64,000 bases of DNA from assembly GCF_000732605.1 (NCBI RefSeq), contig NZ_JPME01000022.1, positions 1-64,000 of the forward strand. Direction: 5' to 3'. This document shows, piece by piece, positions 26,437 to 35,146 of this stretch (positions are counted from its first letter, which is position 1; the number at the start of each line of letters is the position of its first letter). The position numbers and the translations under genes were made by a program. A model generated the notes under the pieces. It worked only from the letters and a program-made list of their open reading frames with translations. It was not told the origin of the DNA and ran no database searches. This stretch comes from Lacrimispora celerecrescens. GTDB taxonomy: Bacteria > Bacillota > Clostridia > Lachnospirales > Lachnospiraceae.

Positions 26437-26841
26437 ATGAATGGATTTAGAGAACGTTTTGCGCGTTTTATGATCGGAAGATATGGCATGGACAGGCTGG
26501 GACAGTTTTTGAACGCCATAGCTTGTGTTTTTCTAGCAGCCGGATTGTTCAGCCGGAGCAGGTGGCTGGATATTGGTACATTGGTCTTTCTGGTTTTATG
26601 TTATTTTCGAGTGTTTTCAAAAAATATTGGAAAGCGTTTCGAAGAAAATCAGAAATTTGAACGCATCTGGTTTCATGTCTCAGAAGTATTCCGAAGATGG
26701 CGTTTTAAGCTACAGCAAAGCAGGAAATTTCATATTTACAAATGCCCAAATTGCAGGCAGAAGATCAGGATTCCCAGGGGAAAAGGAAAGATCAGCATTC
26801 ATTGTCCAAAATGCGGCACCGATTTTATAAAAAAAAGTTAG
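26437..26841 (+). CDS. small membrane protein with C-terminal zinc ribbon
   Basis: 134 residues from the ATG at 26437; a GTG at 26413 would add eight residues, and neither start has a strong ribosome site. It contains a hydrophobic hairpin (LNAIACVFLAAGLFS and DIGTLVFLVLCYFRVF), a basic linker, then CPNCRQKIRIPRGKGKISIHCPKCG, a four-cysteine zinc ribbon. This architecture recurs as an uncharacterised protein in clostridia. It is followed after 24 bp by the DUF2156 gene, so probably one transcript. Confidence 0.75.
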   Translation: MNGFRERFARFMIGRYGMDRLGQFLNAIACVFLAAGLFSRSRWLDIGTLVFLVLCYFRVFSKNIGKRFEENQKFERIWFHVSEVFRRWRFKLQQSRKFHIYKCPNCRQKIRIPRGKGKISIHCPKCGTDFIKKS

Positions 26842-26865
26842 CAGTAATTATAGAAGGGAACGACT

Positions 26866-27786
26866 ATGAATTTACAATTTAAGCCGATTGAGGCAGAGGA
26901 TATAAAGTTAATATCGCCTTTTTATGCCTTGCGGCCCAACAGAACTTGTGACAGTGTATATTTAGACAGTTTTATCTGGAGAAATTATTACCATGTGAAG
27001 TATGCCATAAGCGACGATAAAGCATTGCTGTTTTTGATGGAAAAGGACGGAGAGCCTTTTTCCGCTATGCCTATGTGCAAAGAGGAGGATCTTCCTCATT
27101 ATTTTCAAGAAATGGTAGATTATTTTAATCAGGTTTTAAAAAAGCCTCTTCGCATTTATCTTGCGGATGAAGAAGCAGTTAATTTCTTAAAGCTGGATCC
27201 GGAAAAGTTTGAGGTCATAGAACAAGAAGACTTAAAAGATTATCTTTATGATGGGGAAGCCATGAGAACCCTGGCAGGGAAAAAGCTTCATAAGAAGAAA
27301 AATCACTTAAACTCTTTTTTAAGGGAATATGAGGGCAGGTATGAATACCGGACTCTTTGCTGTTCGGACCGGGATGATGTACTGGAATTTCTGGATGACT
27401 GGTGGGAGAATAAGGTGGAGGCCGCAGAATTTGTCCGGCAGTTGGATTATGAAGTAATGGGCATCCATGATATTTTGAAGAACTGTTCTATGCTTAACGT
27501 GAGGATGGCAGGCGTTTATATTGACGGAACTTTAAAAGCCTTTACCATCGGCACCTACAATTCCTTTGAAAATATGGCAGTCATACACATTGAGAAGGCT
27601 GACCCGAATGTGAAAGGACTGTACCAGTTTATTAACCAGCAGTTTTTGATACATGCATTCCCGGAAAATCCGGTGCTTATCAACCGGGAGGATGATGTTG
27701 GAATGGAAGGGCTGCGAAAGGCGAAAATGTCTTATTACCCCATTGACTTTGCAAGAAAATACGGAGTCGTACAGAAGGGCTTTTAA
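26866..27786 (+). CDS. DUF2156 protein (phosphatidylglycerol lysyltransferase C-domain-like)
   Basis: 306 residues without membrane helices. The protein begins FKPIEAEDIKLISPFYALRPNRTCDSVYLDSFIWRNYY and has the KKLHKKKNHLNSFLREYEG motif and a late INREDDVGMEGLRKAKMSYYPIDFARKY, all typical of DUF2156, related to the aminoacyl-transferase part of MprF. Freestanding members have no proven role; transfer of an aminoacyl group from tRNA to a lipid or peptide is the usual guess. It is only 2 bp from the next gene. Confidence 0.85.
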   Translation: MNLQFKPIEAEDIKLISPFYALRPNRTCDSVYLDSFIWRNYYHVKYAISDDKALLFLMEKDGEPFSAMPMCKEEDLPHYFQEMVDYFNQVLKKPLRIYLADEEAVNFLKLDPEKFEVIEQEDLKDYLYDGEAMRTLAGKKLHKKKNHLNSFLREYEGRYEYRTLCCSDRDDVLEFLDDWWENKVEAAEFVRQLDYEVMGIHDILKNCSMLNVRMAGVYIDGTLKAFTIGTYNSFENMAVIHIEKADPNVKGLYQFINQQFLIHAFPENPVLINREDDVGMEGLRKAKMSYYPIDFARKYGVVQKGF

Positions 27787-27788
27787 CT

Positions 27789-28838
27789 ATGATACGGTAT
27801 TTGAAGCAGGAAGAAAAAGGCGAGAGCCGGGCGTTGTGGGAAACGGTTTTTTCTGAAGATTCCCAGAGCTTTTTGGATTATTATTATTCGGACAGGGTAC
27901 GGAAGAATAAGATTCTCACTGCCTGGAATGAGGACCGTGTGGTAGCTATGCTGCACCGTAATCCTTATGAGGTGGTGGTTAAGGACCGTTTATGGAAGAT
28001 TGATTATATAGCCGGTGTCGCTACGGATCCGGGCAGCCGCCATCAGGGATATATGAGGCGGCTTTTGAGCCGCTGTTTTTCCGATATGTATATGGAGCGG
28101 ATGGGGTTTTGTTTTTTGGTGCCAGCTGATCCGGCGATATACTTTCCTTTTGATTTTACCTATATCTGCGATCTGCCGGAAGTGGCGCTGAGCGAAAAAG
28201 GACGGCTGCACTTAAGCCGCCGTGCTCTCGTTGAACGGTCGGATGAGTGCAGGGAAGCTGCAAGGTTCGTGGGAAGGCAGCTGGAAAAGAAGTATGAGGT
28301 CTATGCACTCAGAGATGAGGAATATTATCTGAATTTAAGCAGGGAAGTCAGAAGCGACAGAGGCGATCTGATTCTTCTTTTTACCCGGGATGAGAGAGAA
28401 CGATTGGTCGGTGTGTGGGCTTATTACGGAGAGACAGCAGAAAATCAGCGTGAGCTTATTTGTCTGCCTGATTTTATACAGAAAACAGGTCCCTTAAAGC
28501 CGGCTGTCATGGGCAGGATCATTCATCTGGAACAGTTTGTCTCCGTGATACGTTTAAAAGAGGATTGTCCGATCAGCGAAATGGAACTGTTTATTGAGGT
28601 AAAGGATGAATTTATCCGTCAGAATGATGGAGTGTTCCGGTGGAGGCTGGGACCGGAAGGTTCCTCCATTATTCCGATTAAAGATGCGTCTGGGATCAAG
28701 CCTCATCTATCCATGGGAATCAGTGAAATGACTTCCTGGCTGTTTGGATATAGGATGCCAACGGTACCTGAGGACAGAAGGTCTTTGGTAGAACGGATTC
28801 GGCCTTTAAAGGGTGTCTTTTTTGACGAAATCACTTAG
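27789..28838 (+). CDS. Eis-like GNAT acetyltransferase
   Basis: 349 residues. The N-terminal GNAT domain shows VVAMLHRNPYEV, YIAGVATDPGSRHQGYMRRLL (the acetyl-CoA pyrophosphate loop R-H-Q-G-Y-M) and GFCFLVPADPAIYFPFDF. The remainder looks like the second GNAT and sterol-carrier-like domains of Eis proteins. Substrates in this family are amines on drugs or proteins. It is tightly coupled to the DUF2156 gene upstream, a pairing common in Lachnospiraceae. Function inferred only at family level. Confidence 0.85.
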   Translation: MIRYLKQEEKGESRALWETVFSEDSQSFLDYYYSDRVRKNKILTAWNEDRVVAMLHRNPYEVVVKDRLWKIDYIAGVATDPGSRHQGYMRRLLSRCFSDMYMERMGFCFLVPADPAIYFPFDFTYICDLPEVALSEKGRLHLSRRALVERSDECREAARFVGRQLEKKYEVYALRDEEYYLNLSREVRSDRGDLILLFTRDERERLVGVWAYYGETAENQRELICLPDFIQKTGPLKPAVMGRIIHLEQFVSVIRLKEDCPISEMELFIEVKDEFIRQNDGVFRWRLGPEGSSIIPIKDASGIKPHLSMGISEMTSWLFGYRMPTVPEDRRSLVERIRPLKGVFFDEIT

Positions 28839-28975
28839 AAGTTTTCACTTAAAGGAAAATGGATCAGGTCGGCTTTGGCGGGTTCGCTTGAATCCGCCTT
28901 ATATTTTATCTAGGCCCGGCAGCAGGAATGGCTGCAGGAACGAAGCATGAAAAATGATTAAGAGGAGAAATAAGT

Positions 28976-29965
28976 ATGTATCAGGCAGCGGAAAACAGAT
29001 ATGAGAAAATGGAATATAAGCGTTGCGGAAGAAGCGGAGTTTTACTTCCTAGGGTATCTCTGGGTTTATGGCAGAATTTTGGCCTGGAAAAGCCTTTGCA
29101 GGAGCAGCGGGAGATTCTCTTAAGGGCATTTGATATGGGAATTACCCATTTTGATTTAGCAAACAACTACGGTTCTCCGGCATTAGGGAAAGCGGAGGAG
29201 AATTTCGGTGAGATTTTAAAAAGCGATCTGGGTAAATACCGGGATGAGCTGCTCATTTCCACCAAGGCCGGATTTGATATGTGGCCCGGACCTTACGGAA
29301 ATTGGGGCTCTAGAAAATATTTAATGGCAAGCCTGGATCAAAGCTTAATGCGGATGGGGTTAGAATACGTGGACATTTTCTACCACCACAGGCCGGATCC
29401 GGAGACACCATTGGAAGAAACCATGAGAGCACTGGCTGACATTGTAAGACAGGGAAAGGCTCTTTATGTAGGAATCTCCAATTACGGAGATCAGGAGGCA
29501 AGGGATGCGGTACTTCTGTTAAAAGAAATGGGAGTTCCATGTCTGATCGATCAGCCAAGATATAACATGTTTGAAAGAGGGGCGGAAGATGGATTGTTTT
29601 CCACACTTCTTGAAAACGGTGTAGGCTGCATCTGCTACAGTCCCCTAGCCCAGGGAGCCCTGACTGACAAGTACTTAAATGGCATTCCCCAAGAATCCAG
29701 AGCGGCAAGGCAGGGAACGACCGTAGGCGGACGTTATCTGTCAGAGGAAAGGCTGGGTCAGATAAGACAGTTAAATGAGCTGGCCTTAGAGCGGGGACAG
29801 TCATTGGCCCGTATGGCTCTTTCCTGGGTACTTCGGGAAGAGGCAGTGACTTCCGTTCTGATCGGAGCCAGCAGCGTAAGACAGCTGGAGGACAGTACGG
29901 CTTGTCTTGATAATCTAAAATTTACACAAGAAGAATTGGAAAAAATCGATTCTATCTTAATATAG
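28976..29965 (+). CDS. aldo/keto reductase, YghZ type
   Basis: 329 residues. TIM-barrel NADPH oxidoreductase resembling L-glyceraldehyde-3-phosphate reductase (YghZ). It has MEYKRCGRSGVLLPRVSLGLW, THFDLANNYGSPALGKAEENFG with the catalytic Asp and Tyr, STKAGFDMWPGPYGNWGSRKYL with the Lys, and YHHRPDPETP with the His. The cofactor end LIGASSVRQLED is present. It reduces small aldehydes such as methylglyoxal. The gene stands alone with AGAGGAGAAATAAGT before the ATG. Confidence 0.92.
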   Translation: MYQAAENRYEKMEYKRCGRSGVLLPRVSLGLWQNFGLEKPLQEQREILLRAFDMGITHFDLANNYGSPALGKAEENFGEILKSDLGKYRDELLISTKAGFDMWPGPYGNWGSRKYLMASLDQSLMRMGLEYVDIFYHHRPDPETPLEETMRALADIVRQGKALYVGISNYGDQEARDAVLLLKEMGVPCLIDQPRYNMFERGAEDGLFSTLLENGVGCICYSPLAQGALTDKYLNGIPQESRAARQGTTVGGRYLSEERLGQIRQLNELALERGQSLARMALSWVLREEAVTSVLIGASSVRQLEDSTACLDNLKFTQEELEKIDSILI

Positions 29966-30013
29966 GTAGGCAGCAGGGAAATTTGTCATGGATGGAAGGG
30001 GCAGGCGAAGGAC

Positions 30014-30211
30014 ATGAATTACGAGGTTGGAGATATAGTGAAACTTAAAAAACCCCATCCCTGCGGAAGCCAGGAGTGGGAAATTTTGAGAGTCGGTGCG
30101 GATTTCCGATTAAAATGCATGGGCTGTGGCCATCAGGTTATGGTGCCTAGGAAGCTGGTGGAGAAGAACACCAGGGGCCTAAAAGGACAGGATGGCCTGC
30201 CAAAGGCTTAA
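30014..30211 (+). CDS. DUF951 protein
   Basis: 65 residues. NYEVGDIVKLKKPHPCGSQEWEILRVGADFRLKCMGCGHQVMVPR is the full DUF951 signature, with a single C...CxxC set that may bind zinc or nucleic acid. The protein is widespread in Firmicutes beside rpsF-ssb-rpsR and of unknown function. Here it lies just upstream of that operon, but rpsF has its own promoter. Confidence 0.92.
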   Translation: MNYEVGDIVKLKKPHPCGSQEWEILRVGADFRLKCMGCGHQVMVPRKLVEKNTRGLKGQDGLPKA

Positions 30212-30257
30212 AAAGTTGGAAATCAGAGGAAAAAGTTCAGGAAAATGAGAAAAGGAC

Positions 30258-30286
30258 TTGCTTTTGTCAGATGTTTCCGGTATAAT
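30258..30286 (+). promoter_or_regulatory. promoter of rpsF-ssb-rpsR
   Basis: TTGCTT (30258-30263) and TATAAT (30281-30286) with a 17-bp spacer and a leader of ~65 nt holding the S6:S18 motif. Confidence 0.8.
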
Positions 30287-30308
30287 ATTAATCCGTGACA
30301 TATAGATT

Positions 30309-30350
30309 CCTTGCTCCTGTTACTGAAAGCAGGGGCCAGAGACCACAAGG
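30309..30350 (+). promoter_or_regulatory. S6:S18 ribosomal-protein leader (rpsF leader)
   Basis: The outer helix CCTTG (30309-30313) pairs with CAAGG (30346-30350). The inner helix CTCCTG (30314-30319) pairs with CAGGGG (30330-30335) around a 10-nt loop. The one-sided bulge CCAGAGACCA lies on the 3' side, as in the RNA bound by the S6:S18 dimer for feedback control. The outer helix partly covers the AAGGAGG ribosome site. Confidence 0.7.
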
Positions 30351-30361
30351 AGGTAAGAAGC

Positions 30362-30649
30362 ATGAACAAGTATGAGTTAGCCGTTGTTCTTAACGTAAAG
30401 CTCGAGGATGAAGAGAGAGCAGCAGCCATCGAAAAAGTGACAGGTTATATCACTCGTTTCGGAGGCACTGTAACTAACGTTGATGAATGGGGTAAGAAGA
30501 GATTAGCTTACGAGATTCAGAAAATGAAAGAAGGATTCTACTACTTCATCAAATTTGATGGCGATTCCACAACTCCCAACGAGTTGGAAGCACACATTCG
30601 TATTATGGAGCCTGTCATCAGATACTTATGCGTAAGACAAGAGGCATAA
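30362..30649 (+). CDS. rpsF: 30S ribosomal protein S6
   Basis: 95 residues from ATG 30362 (AAGGAGGTAAGAAGC before it; earlier in-frame codons lie inside the leader). MNKYELAVVLN, the RNA-binding fold and the DEWGKKRLAYEIQKMKEGFYYFIKFD segment are typical of S6, which binds 16S rRNA with S18. First gene of the conserved rpsF-ssb-rpsR operon. Confidence 0.97.
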   Translation: MNKYELAVVLNVKLEDEERAAAIEKVTGYITRFGGTVTNVDEWGKKRLAYEIQKMKEGFYYFIKFDGDSTTPNELEAHIRIMEPVIRYLCVRQEA

Positions 30650-30671
30650 TAGATAAAGAAAGCGTGATCGT

Positions 30672-31127
30672 ATGAACAAAGTAATCCTTATGGGCAGATT
30701 GACCCGTGATCCAGAAGTAAGATATTCCCAGGGAGAGCGTGCTATGGCAGTCGCAAGGTATACCCTTGCAGTTGACCGCAGAGGCCGCAGGAATCAGGAC
30801 GGCAATGAGCAGACAGCCGACTTTATCAATTGCGTTGCATTTGACAGAGCAGGTGAGTTTGCGGAGAAATATTTCCGTCAGGGCATGAGAGTACTGATTT
30901 CCGGAAGGATCCAGACTGGAAGTTATACGAATAAAGACGGCATTAAGGTTTATACAACAGATATCGTTGTAGAAGATCAGGAATTCGCAGACAGCAAGGG
31001 CGGAGCTCCCGGAGAAGGCGGCGGCGGTTATCAGCCAGTCTCCAGACCGGCACCCTCCAGTGCAATCGGCGATGGATTTATGAATATTCCGGATGGGGTC
31101 GAAGACGAAGGACTTCCATTCAACTAA
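30672..31127 (+). CDS. ssb: single-stranded DNA-binding protein
   Basis: 151 residues: an OB-fold (MNKVILMGRLTRDPEVRYSQG, FINCVAFDRAGEFAEKYFRQGMRVLISGRIQTGSYTNKDG) followed by a Gly/Pro-rich linker and the acidic tip EDEGLPFN, which recruits replication and repair partners. It lies between rpsF and rpsR as in most Firmicutes. Confidence 0.97.
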   Translation: MNKVILMGRLTRDPEVRYSQGERAMAVARYTLAVDRRGRRNQDGNEQTADFINCVAFDRAGEFAEKYFRQGMRVLISGRIQTGSYTNKDGIKVYTTDIVVEDQEFADSKGGAPGEGGGGYQPVSRPAPSSAIGDGFMNIPDGVEDEGLPFN

Positions 31128-31148
31128 ATCTAATAGGAGGTAGTACCA

Positions 31149-31415
31149 ATGGCATATAATAGAAATGATAAAGCTGATGGCGCTAAGTTCAAAAGAGGCG
31201 GCATGCGCAGAAGAAAAAAAGTATGCGTATTCTGTGGAGAGAAGAACGGCGTTATTGATTACAAGGATGTAAATAAATTAAAAAGATATGTGTCTGAGAG
31301 AGGAAAAATCCTTCCTAGACGTATCACTGGCAACTGCGCAAAACATCAGAGAGCGCTTACTGTTGCAATCAAGAGAGCAAGACATATCGCTCTTATGCCT
31401 TACACAATGGAGTAA
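31149..31415 (+). CDS. rpsR: 30S ribosomal protein S18
   Basis: 88 residues, AGGAGGTAGTACC before the [63 protein letters not shown] is the whole S18 core. It keeps CxxC plus a later C-x-x-H, so it is the zinc-binding form. Last gene of the operon. Confidence 0.97.
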   Translation: MAYNRNDKADGAKFKRGGMRRRKKVCVFCGEKNGVIDYKDVNKLKRYVSERGKILPRRITGNCAKHQRALTVAIKRARHIALMPYTME

Positions 31416-31447
31416 ATCCTTATTTTATAAGGGTTTGTCGTGATATG

Positions 31448-31481
31448 AAAAGACTTCACATGAGAGTGTGGGGTCTTTTTT
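31448..31481 (+). terminator. terminator after rpsR, repeat copy 1
   Basis: The hairpin AAAAGACTTCACAT / GTGTGGGGTCTTTT with a GAGA tetraloop is followed by T's. Near-identical hairpins occur at 32175-32210 and 39396-39428. Confidence 0.8.
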
Positions 31482-31510
31482 ATTGTCAAGGCAATTAATT
31501 TGGGTTTCTA

Positions 31511-31539
31511 TTGAAGGTGCTAAGTTTATTGAGTATAAT
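31511..31539 (+). promoter_or_regulatory. promoter of the GyrI-like gene
   Basis: TTGAAG (31511-31516) and TATAAT (31534-31539), 17-bp spacer, preceded by GGGTTTCTA. A very similar block lies at 33416-33454. Confidence 0.65.
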
Positions 31540-31627
31540 TAAATGACTAAAGTGATTATGAACAGTAAAATTTTGATGGCGTTATAATGTATTTCCAGAA
31601 AATAGATTCATAGGAGGAAGACAAATT

Positions 31628-32146
31628 ATGGCAGAAATGAAAAAGGTCATCTACAAGGAAGTGGATGAACGCTTAATGGTTGGTATGTTCCGTGAAACCT
31701 CTTTTACAAATGCTGGTCGCGTATGGCAGGACTTCTATCAAGGAGATACAATTGAGAAACTTAACAAGCTGTCAGATGTCAAATACTGTGATGATATTGA
31801 TGAAAATGATGGTATTGGCTTCATGTATCATTTTAGCGATAAAGAGAATTTCAATATTATCATTGGTGACTTTGTAGAAACCAATACAAAAATACCAGAA
31901 GGACTGTTTGCTAAATATATTCCTAAAGGTTTAATTGCGCGTGTTCAAATCGAAGGAGATAATATTACAGATATACTCGATTCAGCCTATTTGCTGATTA
32001 CGGAAGCTATTGAAAAAACTGGTGGAGTAATTGACTACGATAATTTCTATTGGTGCGAAGTTTATACACGTCAGCGTTATTCTGAACCTCTCCGCCGAAG
32101 TGAAAGGGTAATCATAGACTACCTTATGCCTGTTAAAGAAAAGTAA
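31628..32146 (+). CDS. GyrI-like / AraC-effector-binding-domain protein
   Basis: 172 residues; ATG after ATAGGAGGAAGACAAATT. Freestanding SHS2-type ligand domain like those of GyrI/Rob and integron-cassette effector proteins: VIYKEVDERLMVGMFRET at the start and a C-terminal WCEVYTRQRYSEPLRRSERVIIDYLMPV. Relatives bind small hydrophobic drugs or inhibit gyrase-targeting agents. It has its own promoter and terminator. The ligand is unknown. Confidence 0.8.
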   Translation: MAEMKKVIYKEVDERLMVGMFRETSFTNAGRVWQDFYQGDTIEKLNKLSDVKYCDDIDENDGIGFMYHFSDKENFNIIIGDFVETNTKIPEGLFAKYIPKGLIARVQIEGDNITDILDSAYLLITEAIEKTGGVIDYDNFYWCEVYTRQRYSEPLRRSERVIIDYLMPVKEK

Positions 32147-32174
32147 TTGGGTCTTATTTAATGGCTCGTTGTAG

Positions 32175-32210
32175 AAAGGGACCTCGTATGAGAGTATGGG
32201 GTCCTTTTTT
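32175..32210 (+). terminator. terminator, repeat copy 2
   Basis: Hairpin with a GAGA loop and the sequence ATGAGAGTATGGGGTCC then six T's, the same design as the element after rpsR. It ends the GyrI-like gene. Confidence 0.8.
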
Positions 32211-32383
32211 GTTGTCTTTGTTTATAGTCGCAATGATTAGCTGTTTCGTTTGCTAGTGGCGGTAGGTTAACTGTGAAGGTGAATATGGAAATTATAATTT
32301 ATTTAGTATATAATGACTAATTAATACGTTATATATTCTTTATTGAAGTAATAGTGGGCTGTCTAAAAGAAGGAGGTTCTTGT

Positions 32384-33349
32384 ATGGAGAACAGTATCAT
32401 AGCTGATTTAGAAGAAAGTTATGGGCTAATTTGTAATCAAATTACTCCTGTAGAAGGTGGTTGGTTGAATCAAAAATGGAAGGTTACCACTGATAAATGC
32501 GAATTATTGGTAAAACAATTCAGCAATAAGCGATATAGTAGGGAGAAATTGGAATTAGTTGAGTCTGCTTTGCAGAGGCAGATTATCCTTGAAAAGAATG
32601 GCGTTCCATGTCCATCTATCAGTTTGAGTGGAGGTCATGCTATTCGCTTATTGAATAATGAGACTGCGTATATGGTCATGGAATTCCGCCAGGGGAAGAT
32701 GGAAGATCCTAATACAGTCACTATAATGCAGATGCGCAGTCTTGGTAATGCATGCGGATTAATGCACAAAGCATTTTTACAACTTCCGACGCTTTCAGTT
32801 AAAGGGTTTCCTATTAATAGCGGACGAGTAATAGATTCTTTATGGGCTAATTTTTATGCTCGTAAGCAAGAGAGTTCATCAGGCCTTCCCATTGAATACC
32901 GAAAAGCTTTGCTTATGCAAGAGCCTATTTTAAAACAACTTACTAATGAGTTCTTTGATAAAATGCCCAAAGGGATTGCCCATGAAGATTTTTCCTCTGA
33001 CAATATCTTATTCGATGTAGATTGTGTATCGGCTATCATTGATTTCGACCGCAACCATTATAGTTACATTTGGCATGATATAGGAAGGGCAATATTATCT
33101 TTTGCTTTGAGAAACAATAGAATAGATACTAACAAAACATATGCTTTTCTTGAAGGTTATTCACAGCATTTAGCGCTGACTATGCCTGATATAGCAGACG
33201 CTTTACGTCTTTCGTGGTGTATCGAAGTACCGTGGTGGATAAAACCTGAATTATTTAGAGAAAATCGAGAAAAGATAGTTCGTTTCAAAAACGAAATGCT
33301 TTGGTTAACAGAATATTGGTTTGAGCTGGATTCATTATTATGCCCCTAA
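32384..33349 (+). CDS. APH-family phosphotransferase (small-molecule kinase)
   Basis: 321 residues from ATG 32384 (AAGGAGG upstream). Kinase-like fold of the APH/homoserine-kinase group: the catalytic loop HEDFSSDNILF holds the Asp and Asn, and AIIDFD is the metal-binding DxD-like segment; HDIGRAILSFAL follows. The N-lobe shows LLVKQFSNKRYSREKLELV. Targets in the family include aminoglycosides, choline, homoserine and sugars. The context of small accessory genes leaves the substrate open. Confidence 0.85.
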   Translation: MENSIIADLEESYGLICNQITPVEGGWLNQKWKVTTDKCELLVKQFSNKRYSREKLELVESALQRQIILEKNGVPCPSISLSGGHAIRLLNNETAYMVMEFRQGKMEDPNTVTIMQMRSLGNACGLMHKAFLQLPTLSVKGFPINSGRVIDSLWANFYARKQESSSGLPIEYRKALLMQEPILKQLTNEFFDKMPKGIAHEDFSSDNILFDVDCVSAIIDFDRNHYSYIWHDIGRAILSFALRNNRIDTNKTYAFLEGYSQHLALTMPDIADALRLSWCIEVPWWIKPELFRENREKIVRFKNEMLWLTEYWFELDSLLCP

Positions 33350-33425
33350 TGTATTTTACAAATTTTTGCTCAATTTTAAAATTCGAGTGGTGTATCGAAT
33401 TAAAGTAATTAAGTTTGAGTTTCTA

Positions 33426-33454
33426 TTGAAGATGTATTATCTGTTAGGTATAAT
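33426..33454 (+). promoter_or_regulatory. promoter of the P-loop kinase gene
   Basis: TTGAAG (33426-33431) and TATAAT (33449-33454), 17-bp spacer, with GAGTTTCTA just upstream; a near copy of the promoter at 31511-31539. The remaining ~200 bp to the gene (33455-33658) contain a small hairpin (TTGGGTAACAACCCAA near 33497) and no ORF. Confidence 0.55.
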
Positions 33455-33658
33455 TTAATATATATAAATGGTATCTTGAAGCTGGATTTCTGTAATTGGG
33501 TAACAACCCAATGCCTATGGAAGAGGATTCCATCTCATTATGCTTGGTAATGAAGTTTAAGCATATAATCTCATGTGTAAGTAGGAAATAAATTTAACGG
33601 CTATGGAAAAATAAATGTAACAGATAAATCAGTAATTTTTACAATGGTGGTAAAAGAT

Positions 33659-34207
33659 ATGACAAGAGGAATTATTATTTTTGGCTCGGCAGGTTCTGGA
33701 AAAACAACATTAGGAAAAATGGTCGCCGATAAGCTCGGTTATCCATATTTTGATATAGATGATTACATATGGAGAAAGGATACTGATAAACCTTTCACGA
33801 TTATGTATACTCGCGACGAGAAGATTAATCGATTAATGTCAGATATATCGAAAGAGAATTATTTCGTGATGGCAGGTTCGATGGATAGCTTTCATGAACC
33901 GTTTGATCCATTGTTTGATTTGGCAGTACATATTACAGCATCTGTTGAAACAAGAATCGACCGGATTCATAAGAGAGAATATGAGAGATTTGGAGAAAGA
34001 ATCATGAAAGGCGGAGATATGTATGAGGTACATTGCCGTTTTCTTGATAACTCAGCCAGATATGATTTAGATGGATCTCCATGTATGAAGACGCATATGC
34101 AATGGGCGGATTCTTTACCTTGTAAAGTACTGCAGCTTAGCGGAGAAGATGCCATAGACAAGAATGCTGGTAGAATCGTTCAGGAATATTCTTATAAAAG
34201 GTTATAA
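33659..34207 (+). CDS. adenylate-kinase-like P-loop protein
   Basis: 182 residues from the ATG at 33659, after GGTGGTAAAAGAT. Walker A GSAGSGKTT near the start, then KLGYPYFDIDDYIWR, a substrate segment as in shikimate/gluconate/nucleoside kinases, and RIDRIHKREYERFGERI, a lid-type arginine helix. This FDIDDYIWR form is common among uncharacterised AAA_17/18 kinases in Firmicutes. Substrate unknown. Confidence 0.8.
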   Translation: MTRGIIIFGSAGSGKTTLGKMVADKLGYPYFDIDDYIWRKDTDKPFTIMYTRDEKINRLMSDISKENYFVMAGSMDSFHEPFDPLFDLAVHITASVETRIDRIHKREYERFGERIMKGGDMYEVHCRFLDNSARYDLDGSPCMKTHMQWADSLPCKVLQLSGEDAIDKNAGRIVQEYSYKRL

Positions 34208-34292
34208 AAGGATAGTCACTAACGGTATTTACATAACAATGGTACAAGAATCATGAACCTTATGGATTCTGCTTCAATCTAGGAGACAAAAT

Positions 34293-35132
34293 ATGGAGAA
34301 CAATGCAAAAGTAATTCAGGCTATAGAAGAATACTGTTTAAAGCACCCAAGTGCATATGAGGCAAGACCATTTGGTGAATACCCAATCTGCTATAAGGTT
34401 ATAGGAAAAATTTTTGCTCAATTTAACCCTGAGGAAAGGTTTTATAAGATAACGTTAAAATGTACGCCGGATAAAGCAGACCTATACCGGCAACTTTATC
34501 CGGGGGTTGTAGTACGTGGATATCACTGCCCGCCGGTTCAGCAGCCCCATTGGAATACCATTAATCTGGATGCCTTCTTCGATTTGGAAATGTTATTTCA
34601 GATGATTGATGAAGCATATGAAGCTGTAATAAATAAGTTTAGCAAAGAAGCGAGAGTGGAGCTGCTTAATTTATCTGAATTGGAGTTTAGAGATACGGAT
34701 GGAGAAGACCAGGATTTTGCAATGCTCTGTAATCGACTGGACAGTGCTCTTGATGAAATTGTTGGAGGTAAATTTCAACGAAGTCAGTATGAACAATATA
34801 ATCAAAGAGACAGTATCCATGACGTGATTGTGGTATATCGGGAAGGGGAACCGATTGGGTGTGGTTCCTTTAAAATGTATGATGAAGATCACGCAGAATT
34901 AAAACGAATTTATGTAGACCCATTGTATCGAAATATAGGACTAGGTTCAGACGTGGTTCGGAGATTAGAGGCAAAGGCGAAAATCAAAGGATACCGATGG
35001 TGCATTTTAGAGACTGGAAAACCATTAGAAGCGGCCTGCAGCATGTATAAAAAGGCAGGGTATAAGATTATGCCGAACTATGGACAGTATATGGATATGC
35101 CGGATTCTATTTGTATGGAACGAAAAATCTAA
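34293..35132 (+). CDS. YjbR/MmcQ domain fused to a GNAT acetyltransferase
   Basis: 279 residues. Residues ~1-118 are a YjbR (CyaY-like fold) domain: CLKHPSAYEARPFGEYPICYKVIGKIFAQF, then WNTINLD. Residues ~125-279 are a GNAT domain with HAELKRIYVDPLYRNIGLGSDVVRRLEAKAKIKGYRWCILETG and the closing YKKAGYKIM. YjbR proteins are thought to bind DNA or small ligands; GNAT acetylates an amine. The fused pair suggests that YjbR selects the GNAT substrate, but that is inference. Confidence 0.85.
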   Translation: MENNAKVIQAIEEYCLKHPSAYEARPFGEYPICYKVIGKIFAQFNPEERFYKITLKCTPDKADLYRQLYPGVVVRGYHCPPVQQPHWNTINLDAFFDLEMLFQMIDEAYEAVINKFSKEARVELLNLSELEFRDTDGEDQDFAMLCNRLDSALDEIVGGKFQRSQYEQYNQRDSIHDVIVVYREGEPIGCGSFKMYDEDHAELKRIYVDPLYRNIGLGSDVVRRLEAKAKIKGYRWCILETGKPLEAACSMYKKAGYKIMPNYGQYMDMPDSICMERKI

Positions 35133-35146
35133 TGGGGGATTATTCG

